A stretch of 64,000 nucleotides of DNA, from positions 26,617,130 to 26,681,129 of the forward strand of contig CM119263.1 in the NCBI GenBank assembly GCA_051294375.1. Direction: 5' to 3'. Under the pieces are notes generated by a model. The model was not told the DNA's origin. It made no database searches and saw only the letters and a program-made list of their open reading frames with translations. Shown here one piece after another: positions 27,300-37,088 of the stretch. How positions within the stretch are numbered: position 1 is the stretch's first letter; the number at the start of each line of letters is the position of its first letter. The stretch is from Paraspadella gotoi. Its lineage: Eukaryota > Chaetognatha. The position numbers and the translations under genes were made by a program.

Positions 27300-28545
27300 T
27301 CAAAGAGAGAGAGAGAGAGAGAGAGAGAAGAGAGAGAAGAAGAGAAGAGAGAGAGAGAAAGAGAAAAGATCCTCCTGTCAAGCCCTGTCATAACTTGAAT
27401 AGGATTTAGTTGAAAACCCTAATCTTCTCGGCAGAATTTCACTTTTCCCGCAAGCAGCTTTTTTTCGCTTCAAAAACTTCACAATCCTTATACAGTGATT
27501 GTAACAGTGATTATTTGAGTGACTTGAACTCACCAGTGGCAATTTTGGTCATTGCTACTCACATTGAAACTTCTCATTCCACTAATCATTGTGATTTTAG
27601 GCTTTCTCTTTATTTTGTGTATTTTTTTTCAGCTACAAGCATCGGTTTGCTTTCAAATATAAGATATTGAGATCGTTCAACATTACCTTTATTTTCATAA
27701 AAAAATATAAAATAAAAAATATCACATCTTCGACAGAAAAATAAAATATGTATATAATATCATTTATTCTAATGTCTTTTGTTTAAAGTGATGGTGTCAA
27801 GAATAATTAGTGAGTTAGAAAATAAATTTGGGGTGGATAAACTATATGGTTTGATAACATGGGAGGTTATGCGTAAATACTTCAGGCAAGTTTGATCTCA
27901 TAGTTAAACTTGGGTTGAAGTAAAGCTTGCGATGGTTATATCAGGATCGCAAGCGTAATTAAATTCGTATTACTAAAATCGTTAAAAAAAAAAACAAACA
28001 AATAAAGGAGGTAGTTAACGGCATGTAAAAAGTTAAAAAAAAGATTTTGTTCGGATTAAAAAACATCCGTTATTTCCCAGAGCTATACTTATCATTTTGT
28101 TATTAATCATTAATGATTATTGTTAATTAGCCTTTGCGGATACGCGCCGCGGGGTTAGGTTTGTGTCGAGACGCTTTCTCACATCTAATCGCTAATCGAT
28201 GCTTGATGCTTTTTTTGGTTAATAATAATAAGTAATAGAAATTAATGAAAGTTACCTGAGAAAGAAAATGCCAAGTGATCTCTTATTAATGGTGGTAGCA
28301 AAAGATTCATATCTTTCCTCTCTCAACTACTAATTGCGCGATTCGAGAAATTAAAGTAATAAAACGGAAGCAAGCAAAAACTCTCGTAACATTCGACTCT
28401 TTCTTTTGATGTTAGCGGTTTTAGCACCTGTGGCAAATGTCTGGCAGCCTTCTGCTACTCGCTCGCCGTTCGAGAGGTAGTAAGTCATTCTCTTTTTCGA
28501 GGTAAGTCAATCCAGACAGCCTTAGGTTTAGTTGCCGGAAGATAA
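27300..28545. other. Non-coding AT-rich sequence
   Basis: After a GA tract (27,305-27,365) this is AT-rich unique sequence with no recognised gene. It contains the 16-bp perfect palindrome TAATCATTAATGATTA at 28,104-28,119, two overlapping TAAT/ATTA homeodomain-type sites. Confidence 0.5.
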
Positions 28546-28547
<2 letters not shown>

Positions 28548-28582
<35 letters not shown>

Positions 28583-29152
28583 GTTAGTCAGCATAACATC
28601 GGCGACGAGGTGAGAAATAAAGGAAAAAGGTGTTTATGATCGTTTTATAATTAGACGCGAAAAAAAATTTTTCGGCGCGAAAATGTTACACAAGATTCGT
28701 TTTTAATTTTTTTTAAACGGAAATAAATTTAAAATTAATTAATGAATTAATTTAAAAAAAGAAAAGAACTTATATACGTGATGACGGACGATTTCTCAAT
28801 GGAACAAAATGAATTAATTTTAGAAATAAGTGCATAATAGACAGTTTTTCAAAAAATAATTAATCGTTTTATTTTCTGTTTTATCTTTTAATCGTTTTAC
28901 ACGCAATCGACGTCAGATTCTTTCGCGGCTTCCGCCATCTTTGTTTTTTGTTTTGTTTTTTTTTCGTCGATAAAAACGTATTTTAAATTCGACGGAAAAA
29001 ATTGATTAATTCGACGCCCGAGAGAAAAAGAAAGATAGATTTTTGGTTTCGGGCGTCGCCGGGAGAGAACAGAGAGAGAGAGAGAGATCCGGCGTCAGAC
29101 GCCAAGAGGATTTGGTCGCCAACGGGATGACCACTTTTAGTCATGGGACGAC

Positions 29153-29186
<34 letters not shown>

Positions 29187-29210
29187 TGAGAGAGAGAGAG
29201 AGAGAGAGAA
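28548..29210. other. Non-coding region with GA tracts and GACGCC inverted repeats
   Basis: GA tracts lie at 28,548-28,579, 29,070-29,088 and 29,151-29,210. CGACGCCCGA (29,012-29,021) is inverted at 29,049-29,058, and GGCGTCAGACGCC (29,091-29,103) is itself a 6-1-6 palindrome. No gene recognised. Confidence 0.5.
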
Positions 29211-29265
29211 GAAGAAACAAAGGAAATATACCTAGAAAAGATAAAAAAATTCCTTGTCCTAAGAA

Positions 29266-29304
29266 AAGAGAACCGGGACCAAAGATCCCGAGATTGGTTC
29301 TCTT
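29266..29304. other. Nested inverted repeat (hairpin-forming)
   Basis: AAGAGAACC (29,266-29,274) pairs with GGTTCTCTT (29,296-29,304), and inside it GGGA pairs with TCCC. It could form a hairpin in RNA or DNA; no function is evident. Confidence 0.4.
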
Positions 29305-29490
29305 GGGGTCGTCAACCTTCGACTCTGTCTCTATCTCGCTTGGAACCTCCTCGCACGCAATTCTCTCTATATACCTATCTTTTTTAGACTCACTCCGGGT
29401 TACATGGACTCGACCTCTCTATTTTTTTTCGCTGGGTAACCTTTTCTTTCTTTTTTTTTAACCCGTGGAACCAAAGAGCAAAAATGACCG

Positions 29491-29719
29491 NNNNNNNNNN
29501 NNNNNNNNNNNNNNNNNNNNNNNNNNNNNNNNNNNNNNNNNNNNNNNNNNNNNNNNNNNNNNNNNNNNNNNNNNNNNNNNNNNNNNNNNNNNNNNNNNNN
29601 NNNNNNNNNNNNNNNNNNNNNNNNNNNNNNNNNNNNNNNNNNNNNNNNNNNNNNNNNNNNNNNNNNNNNNNNNNNNNNNNNNNNNNNNNNNNNNNNNNNN
29701 NNNNNNNNNNNNNNNNNNN
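29491..29719. other. Assembly gap (229 N)
   Basis: No duplicated copy of its flanks was found in the window, so the content is unknown. Confidence 0.95.
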
Positions 29720-30160
29720 CCTCGAGGATTTTTTTGATGACGAGGCGTTTTGCCGGAAATGGGGAGGTCATGGTTGGAGTGGGCGTGATCGTGGTTCTGG
29801 TGGGCCTGATTGTGGTCGAGAAAAGATAATGTAAGGGCGAAAGAAAGTTGCCTATCGTGTAGGTGTGGCTGGAAGAGACAGAAGTGGGTAAGTACTAAGT
29901 AATGAGAGTGACAGGTCGGGTAAACCAATCGAAACGGGCGACATTAAGGTGAGGAAAGTCGCCTGACCCGCGAAAGAATCTTTTTGACGCGAAGACGATT
30001 ATTTGCTGATAACATCATGTGTTTGGTTTTTTTATGCAAGAAAAAAAGAGGCGTCAGAAGCCAGACGAGTCACGAAATGGTCAAAAAGATATTATTTACA
30101 TATTATTTATAAATTATATTAAAGGATTTTTTATTTATTTATCTCATCTAATCATGTATA

Positions 30161-30197
<37 letters not shown>

Positions 30198-30689
30198 NNN
30201 NNNNNNNNNNNNNNNNNNNNNNNNNNNNNNNNNNNNNNNNNNNNNNNNNNNNNNNNNNNNNNNNNNNNNNNNNNNNNNNNNNNNNNNNNNNNNNNNNNNN
30301 NNNNNNNNNNNNNNNNNNNNNNNNNNNNNNNNNNNNNNNNNNNNNNNNNNNNNNNNNNNNNNNNNNNNNNNNNNNNNNNNNNNNNNNNNNNNNNNNNNNN
30401 NNNNNNNNNNNNNNNNNNNNNNNNNNNNNNNNNNNNNNNNNNNNNNNNNNNNNNNNNNNNNNNNNNNNNNNNNNNNNNNNNNNNNNNNNNNNNNNNNNNN
30501 NNNNNNNNNNNNNNNNNNNNNNNNNNNNNNNNNNNNNNNNNNNNNNNNNNNNNNNNNNNNNNNNNNNNNNNNNNNNNNNNNNNNNNNNNNNNNNNNNNNN
30601 NNNNNNNNNNNNNNNNNNNNNNNNNNNNNNNNNNNNNNNNNNNNNNNNNNNNNNNNNNNNNNNNNNNNNNNNNNNNNNNNNNNNNNNNN
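30198..30689. other. Assembly gap (492 N) entered by (CT)n
   Basis: The left edge is a pure (CT)n tract from 30,167; the right edge is AT-rich. The missing content is probably at least partly CT repeat. Confidence 0.95.
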
Positions 30690-32660
30690 AATTTTCAAGT
30701 TTTTTTCCATGAGAAAGTTAATCCGTCACCATAAAAAAAAAGAAAAAAAAATCCTTCACTAGTTAAAAAAAAATGTTATTAAAATGTGAATGGTGAAACA
30801 ACAGGTGCGGAGATTGAAACAAACGTTTTTTACGCTATGTAGTTGTTTAGTTAGATAATCAATTAATACCAACGAGTCTTTTTTTCCTTTGAAATTCCAA
30901 GGGACGAAGGATGTTAATAGATATCAGTATTTTCAAGCTAATATATGCATGTATGTATATTGATTCTCTCATTAGTAATGGTTTGTTTCTCTTTGCACTT
31001 TTTTTTTAATAAATTTTGTTTTGAAAACGCTCCTTTTGAAATAAATAGTATACCAAAAAAAAAAAAGAAAAAATCACAAAACAAAAAGGAACTGTTAAGT
31101 ACACGGAAGACTAGTCTGTGGTGTTTTGGGTTACAGTATGACAAGATTCTGCAAAATTAAACAAACACAAACACAAGAAGAAAAAACATGTCATCAATTA
31201 TTGCTCGAGTACGATTGACTTGTTCGTGCTTAGTTCTTAAGTAATAAGAAGTATGGCGGGGTCCATTTAGTTATATAATAATTCCTATTTATCAATTTTA
31301 TTTTGATAAACTAGCACGAACAATGTATTAATAACAAGAGTAATTACCATAATAAAAAAAAAACCGAATGACACGATTTAAGTGAGAGCAAGTTTAGCTA
31401 AAAAAAAAAAATTTTCGATTTCTTCAATATGTACAAATTGGGTAAAATCCGAGGGTAGTCGTAGCCGAGGTAAATTGGGTTGATTAAAAGTTTAATTCCA
31501 TTTAGATTTTTAGATATGAATTTTATAAATAAAAAAAAGTGTATTTACTTTCGAACCAAATACAGTCAGATTCTTTTTGTTTGGATATTTAATAATTTTA
31601 AATAGTACGCAAAACAGAATTTGTTTAGATATAATTTTTTTTTAAATATGAGAATACAAACAAAAAAATTATCTAACACACGTTTTAACTCTATTAGGAA
31701 TCATTGTTAAACCGTTAATATTTACCAAAACCCAGCCTTCCAACAAGATCAGAAGAAATATGTCTTTAACGTTACGTTACATAAATTTAAATCGAAATAT
31801 ATATACTCACATTTAACGGGTCGGCTAAGTCTACCGTAAGAGAGAAAAGGGCACTTTATGGTTCGGAGGTCCTTGTTTGAGCAAATGAATACGCGGCCGG
31901 AGGCATCGATCTTTGGATCGACTGATAAATCTGTATCGATTGATATATCAGGGTTAATAAATTCATATCGATCGGTCTGTCGATCGGCAGATCAACCGCC
32001 TCCGCCGCAGCCCCTGCCGCCCCCGCCGCCGCCGCCGCCGCGTCTCGGCTTTTCCGTCTCAAAAAGTCAAATTTTAAGAAAAACGGAACAAATGAAAATT
32101 CGATTTAAATTTTTCCCGCCATTTGTTTTTAAAATTTCGGTTATGACACTGTATCGGACGGTCGTCGCTTATATGAGATACTCTCTTTTCTTAAATAGTT
32201 ATTTTATATTGAACAAATTTCAAACCAGGGCGAAGGGGAAAATTAACTGAGAAATAAATTTAAAAAGCAACGCCTCTTTCTCACCATATCTTTTGTTTCC
32301 AAGCAGAGCGGCGCTAATTAAAAAAAAAAAAAGAAAATCCTGAGTTATTTTACAAAAGGAGACGGAAATTATTAAAATTAATGGCATTCGCGTCGTTATT
32401 AATCGGTGCTACTGATCGCGGGGGAAAAAAAACGGGCGGAGGGGAAAACAAATGAGCAAAAAATCATGAGAGGCGAATCATGAGCCGAGTGTCTCTGGCG
32501 GACGGTACGCGAAGCTTTTCCTTGTTACTTTGTTACTAAGGATCGAGTAAAACTGGAGGGAGTGATATAGAAATTTAAAAAAAAATAGTGAAAGGAATAT
32601 TAGCGAAAAAAAAGTAATAAAAAGAGGAGTGAGGCGAGTCGGAATAAAGATATGAAAACG
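30690..32660. other. Non-coding region with a short (GCC)n patch
   Basis: AT-rich and unique. A CG-rich patch at about 31,985-32,050 contains GCC repeats; the plus-strand frame across it gives a proline run (31,858-32,250) without recognisable domain. Purine runs and ATCGAT-type motifs surround it. No gene supported. Confidence 0.5.
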
Positions 32661-32678
32661 CGACCGTCGCTATGCAAG

Positions 32679-32692
32679 GTTTCCATGGTTAC
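32679..32692. promoter_or_regulatory. RFX X-box-like motif
   Basis: GTTTCCATGGTTAC differs at one position from the palindromic RFX X-box (GTTNCCATGGNAAC). It lies beyond the 3' side of how, in a region with no recognised gene. Only the sequence match supports it. Confidence 0.25.
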
Positions 32693-32965
32693 TTTGCCTC
32701 GCTCTCTCGCTCTCTCGCTCTCTTTCTCCGGAACTCAGAAATATGAAATAGAAGAAATAATAATAATTATAACAACAATAAAATGGAACGAAAAAAAAAG
32801 AGAAATGCTGATTGAGCCATAATTTTCCAAAAAAAAGTAAGGAGGAAAAAAAATAATACAACCCGCTGATACAATAAAAAATGAAATTAAGACCCCCAAG
32901 CTGTCCTTGTCGTTTTCGTCTTCCATTTATATCCTTTTTTTTTACCGCCGTCGACGTCCGTCCAT

Positions 32966-33266
32966 TTTATTCATATTTAGATTCAGGTTTTATTNNNNNN
33001 NNNNNNNNNNNNNNNNNNNNNNNNNNNNNNNNNNNNNNNNNNNNNNNNNNNNNNNNNNNNNNNNNNNNNNNNNNNNNNNNNNNNNNNNNNNNNNNNNNNN
33101 NNNNNNNNNNNNNNNNNNNNNNNNNNNNNNNNNNNNNNNNNNNNNNNNNNNNNNNNNNNNNNNNNNNNNNNNNNNNNNNNNCTCTCTCTCTCTCTCTTTT
33201 CCTGACGCCGGCGAGAAAAGGGGGAGGTGGGGCAGAGGGATGAAGGGCCTTTCTTTTTTTTCGGTT
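32966..33266 (-). other. Presumed how 3'UTR with possible poly(A) signals
   Basis: Downstream of the TGA the minus strand has an A-rich stretch, a (GA)n tract and then a 187-N gap (32,995-33,181). Just past the gap AATAAA occurs at 32,994-32,989 and again at 32,971-32,966 on the minus strand. AATAAA is frequent by chance in AT-rich DNA, so the 3' end is only suggested. Confidence 0.25.
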
Positions 33267-34348
33267 TCACGACAAGCTGACCCGCGGATAAGGATGTTGC
33301 CTCAGGTTGTTTAATTGTCTCAATTTGTTCATGGCTCCGGCGTTGGAGGCGTCGAGCGTCCCGTTGTAGTCGAGCAGTTGCGGCGAGAGGGCGGCGTAGG
33401 CGGCGGCGTTGACGTCCGGATATGAAGGGAAGACGAGGCCGGCCGCCGCCGCCGCNNNNNNNNNNNNNNNNNNNNNNNNNNNNNNNNNNNNNNNNNNNNN
33501 NNNNNNNNNNNNNNNNNNNNNNNNNNNNNNNNNNNNNNNNNNNNNNNNNNNNNNNNNNNNNNNNNNNNNNNNNNNNNNNNNNNNNNNNNNNNNNNNNNNN
33601 NNNNNNNNNNNNNNNNNNNNNNNNNNNNNNNNNNNNNNNNNNNNNNNNNNNNNNNNNNNNNNNNNNNNNNNNNNNNNNNNNNNNNNNNNNNNNNNNNNNN
33701 NNNNNNNNNNNNNNNNNNNNNNNNNNATCCGTTGCCGCCTTTGCCGCTGCCCTTGTCCCGATAGGTGCCGTTGATGATGGCCAGTTCCATGAGCTGTCGT
33801 TTCTTGAGGTCATCCTCGCCCTCTTGCGACGGAACGAGGAGACGCTTGATCTCATCCAGCGCCCTCTTCATTCGCACGGCCGCGCGGTCCGCCGTGTCCT
33901 CCACCGTGATGAGGACGTGAAGGTCTTCGTTGAGGTGTTCCCAATTTGGTTTCCCTCGGTTCTGATCTTCCTTCTTCTTGTCCCTCATGGAGCCTTTCCC
34001 ACGCACCATGATCTTGCAGCCCGTGTCCTGTTCGAGCTGTTTGGCCGTCATCCCGCGAGGACCAAGGATGCGGCCAACGAAGTTAAAGTCCGGGTGTTCC
34101 TTGACGGGCACGAAGACCTTCTCGGTCAAGGTGGCCTTTGGCTCGTTAGCCCCGGCGTCTGGTAGTTCCATCGGCGACTTGGCAGAGTCCGTGTAGAACA
34201 TTTGACCGCGGACGCGAGATATTTCGTTGTCAAGGAGACGCTCGAGATGGAGAAAGACGTTGGGGAAGGCGGAAATCTGCTTCTTGTCCTTCAAGAGTTG
34301 GGTCAAGTATTCCGCCGAGTTGTTGTCCACCGAAGGGGGGATCGCCAT
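33267..34348 (-). CDS. how: Held Out Wings / Quaking-type STAR RNA-binding protein (interrupted by N gap)
   Basis: STAR proteins of this subfamily bind ACUAAY-type sites in mRNA and control splicing, stability and nuclear export in muscle, tendon and glia. Seen here: 207 residues before the gap and 62 after it. QUA1 dimerisation region is about residues 13-47 ([30 protein letters not shown]). The maxi-KH domain is about 77-171, with the GPRG loop at 96-99, [19 protein letters not shown] at 110-128 and [17 protein letters not shown] at 134-150. QUA2 is about 172-199, ending [12 protein letters not shown]. The start chosen is the ATG at 34,348, in a strong Kozak context (GCCATGG). An upstream in-frame GTG is at the splice junction and is unlikely to initiate. 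After the gap the correct frame reads [10 protein letters not shown], then LLDYN, then [12 protein letters not shown] and TGA at 33,269-33,267. This matches the C-terminus of HOW(L)/QKI-5. The two halves are out of register by the stated N count, so the gap size is wrong or hides an intron. Family assignment is very secure; ortholog naming rests on remembered similarity. Confidence 0.95.
33456..33726. other. Assembly gap inside the how coding exon (271 N)
   Basis: The gap separates QUA2 (ending [14 protein letters not shown]) from the C-terminal segment beginning with an alanine run. Its left edge in the plus strand is a GCC-type repeat, so the missing piece is probably GC-rich, encoding Ala/Gly/Pro-rich linker as in HOW and QKI. 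No splice donor is visible at the QUA2 side. The N count is incompatible with one continuous frame (first base of stop and first base of ATG are not in register). Confidence 0.9.
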
Positions 34349-34374
34349 GGCGGGGGAGGGGGACGGTTGAGACA

Positions 34375-34408
34375 CTGGAAAGAAGGGGGGAGGGAAAGAG
34401 GGTATTAG
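34375..34408 (-). other. 3' splice site (acceptor) of the how coding exon
   Basis: On the minus strand a branch-point-like GCTAAT is followed by a long pyrimidine tract (CCCTCTTTCCCTCCCCCC) and TTCTTTCCAG, with the AG at 34,376-34,375. The exon would begin at 34,374, 26 bases before the chosen ATG. The upstream part is therefore either a 5'UTR exon or, since the frame stays open across the junction, a coding exon joined in phase 1. I could not recognise the upstream exon in the window; it would lie at higher coordinates. Confidence 0.75.
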
Positions 34409-34621
34409 CTAATATGAAGACGGTTTACAATAAATACATTCGATTGTACGCGTCTCATGAGCAACGGTGGAAAAATCGATCGTGGGCGTTGTGAGCGATT
34501 TTTTTTTATCGAGCTTTGAATCGCCCACATTTACGGTTGACGGATGAAAGGACGACGTTGAATCTGTGGATGATTGTCTCAAAACAAAAACTCATTCGTC
34601 TTCACCCACGCGTTTTTTTTA

Positions 34622-34653
34622 CGAACGTTCGACCAGAAGGAACGTTCGAGAAT
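34622..34653. promoter_or_regulatory. Heat-shock-element-like cluster upstream of the how exon
   Basis: At 34,639-34,653 the sequence is GGAACGTTCGAGAAT, three contiguous units of the nGAAn/nTTCn heat-shock element in perfect alternation. A second inverted pair, CGAACGTTCG, lies at 34,622-34,631. The cluster is about 250-280 bp upstream of the how splice acceptor in transcription direction, so it is intronic, or promoter-proximal if a start site lies nearby. A single perfect three-unit site could occur by chance in 64 kb; the adjacent pair makes it somewhat more notable. Confidence 0.35.
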
Positions 34654-34807
34654 TAAAGTATTAATAAAAATAGAATTCAATGTGAATTTATAACAAAAAA
34701 AGGCGAGCGGAAGAGGCCCAACGAAGAATTGTTTTGTTTAAAAATCGATCGATAAAGAAGAATAGTAATCGTGCGAAATGAATAAAAAATTATTAAAAAA
34801 AAAAAGG

Positions 34808-34832
34808 NNNNNNNNNNNNNNNNNNNNNNNNN
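34808..34832. other. 25-N gap of unspecified size
   Basis: Placeholder-length gap between an A run and a GA-rich noisy stretch. The same 25-N length recurs at 12,901, 36,576, 38,653, 48,471, 50,982, about 56,135 and 58,327. Confidence 0.9.
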
Positions 34833-35385
34833 AGACTGGAAATGTATGAAATTATTTTTGAAACTCTGAGAATAGGAAAAAGAGGAATGAGATCGCCTTG
34901 CAACCCGAAGCGCGAGAGACTAGAGAAGAGAGAGAGAATCAATTTTCATACTAAAGATGCCGTGGGAGAAGAGAGACGAGATGAAGAGAGAGAGAGGAGA
35001 GAGAGAAAGGATAGAGAGAGAGGAGAGATGGTAAAGTGGGGGGAGAAGATAACGGAGGGAGAAGAGATAACGGAGGAGGAGGAAGAGGATGAGAAAGCTG
35101 AGAATGAAAAGCGAGAGGCTTTTGAGCGGAGGCCCCCTCGGCCCGGGACCCGAGAGTCGCGGGCGCAAAACATCACGATTTTCGAAGTTTTGATTGAAAT
35201 TTTGTTTTGAGAAAAAAAGAGAGAGCGAGAGAGACAGACAGATGGAGAAGGAGACCGAGTGACTGAGATAGAGAACGTCGGAATATTTGATACAAAAAAA
35301 TTTTAAAAGTAAAAAAAAACGTAAGCGACAATAAATCCACGAGCGAAATGTTGGCAAGGATTTTGGTTTTACTAAATTCCAATTT

Positions 35386-35389
<4 letters not shown>
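34833..35389. other. GA-rich non-coding sequence
   Basis: Degenerate GA/GGA-rich region (34,915-35,110), a short CG-rich piece (35,128-35,165), then AT-rich sequence. The Arg/Glu-rich frames are compositional. Confidence 0.6.

Positions 35390-35480
<91 letters not shown>
35390..35480. repeat. (GA)n microsatellite, about 45 units
   Basis: Pure GA dinucleotides from 35,391 to about 35,479. Confidence 0.95.
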
Positions 35481-35482
<2 letters not shown>

Positions 35483-35822
35483 TTTTCATCGTCCCGAATC
35501 GAGTTTTATGACTTTCCCCCGTCAGAAAAGAGAAGCGTACATCAAGCCAAGGTGGATATTGTATGAGGTCGCAATGCTAAACGTTATATTGCTTTTTTCT
35601 TATTTGTTGTTCGTTTAGTACAGTTTAATTTTTTTTCGGTAATTGGTTAAACAAATTGTTAAAAAAAAAAGCCGATGGAGGTGAACTCTGGCGAAAAATT
35701 AAAAAAAAATGTTTAAAATTTCGAAACAAAAGACAATCAATTGCTGGATGGATAAAAAAAGCATCTGTGATTCATACCGACCCGTGCTTAAAAACGAAAA
35801 GTGAAAACGGAGCTGAAAATTC

Positions 35823-35823
<1 letters not shown>

Positions 35824-35907
<84 letters not shown>
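35824..35907. repeat. (GA)n microsatellite, about 41 units
   Basis: Pure GA dinucleotides after TCTGTGAGAG. AT-rich flanks show no gene. Confidence 0.95.
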
Positions 35908-35909
<2 letters not shown>

Positions 35910-36599
35910 CGATAAGCAGCTGATAAAAGGCTTCTCAACCTCTCATAGTGTCGGCCAGGGTGGATGGTGTATTGAGTTTCGCCGTGAATTTCGAGGTCTG
36001 CATACTTATGACCGAGGCGCAGTATAATCACGAAAAGAAACGTGAGCTCGAGAGTTTTTTTTTAGTATAGAAAGTGAAGAGAAATAAATCTAGAAACTTT
36101 TGGAAAAATGTATTTTAACTAACGCCTCTTCGCCGTGGGCCTTCAAGTTTTTTTTTGCTCACTTTGAAAAAAAATGTTCTCCTTTTATTTAGAAGAGAAG
36201 AAAATTGAAAAGGACAGGACGTTTCACCGACTCGAGAATTTATCATCTCTTATCCTATTTTTTTGTCATAAAAAGGAGCAACTGTAAAATTTTGAAAAAA
36301 AATATTTTCATTTTAAAAAAAAAAAAGCTTATTAGAAGAAAATTGTAAAGAGTTTAAAAAATATAATAACTGTTTACACTAGTTTTTAAATTGAATTTGA
36401 AAGGATTTAATCATAATAATTAAATTAGTTTTTTTTAAACCTTTAAATTGTCCGACCATAAAGTATTTTTGTGAAGTCGCCCTTAGAAAACCCGCAGATA
36501 CGAAATAACTTAAATCTCCAGCGATGAATTATGATGCCAAGAAAAAAAAAGGGCGATATCGATAAAGTTTGGAGANNNNNNNNNNNNNNNNNNNNNNNN

Positions 36600-36885
36600 N
36601 GAGCGAAGAGAGAAATTGAAGAGAGAGACTGAAGAGAGAGGACGGAGATGGAGAGAAGGAGAGAAGAGAATGTGTATGTTGATAGAAAAAAAGATTTTGG
36701 TTTTTATCCCCGACACGCCGAAAAAAGACGAGTTGCTAAGCGAAGGGTTAAAGAATGAGAAGAGAGAGAGAGAAGAGGAAGAGGAAGGGTCAATGAGGAG
36801 GGAGGGAGAAGAGAGCAGAGTGAAGAGACGGACGAGAGAGGTCCGAGCGAGGGTCTCGGTCTGAGAGATGACGAACTGAGAGAAT

Positions 36886-36922
<37 letters not shown>

Positions 36923-36925
36923 CTC
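36600..36925. repeat. GA-rich region after a 25-N gap
   Basis: Imperfect (GA)n at 36,601-36,665 and 36,760-36,840, and pure (GA)n at about 36,884-36,919. No gene. Confidence 0.7.
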
Positions 36926-37057
36926 TCCAAGCACGTAGACGTAGATTTTATACTGATTGAATAATTTTTTTTCGGTCTGGCCTCTTGTTTATAATTTAAA
37001 AGGAAAAAAACCAGTTTTCATTATCTTACGTCGCTTCCCCGCTGGCAAAACTTCTCA

Positions 37058-37088
<31 letters not shown>

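Noticed and set aside
31858-32250. Proline-rich 130-residue frame
   Set aside because: The proline run comes from a GCC patch; the rest is AT-rich translation without a domain.
33329-33455. Arg/Ser/Pro-rich C-terminus in the same numeric frame as the how STAR domain
   Set aside because: The frame is in register only because the N run has an arbitrary length. The neighbouring frame gives a HOW-like tail with an HPYQR-type motif and is preferred.
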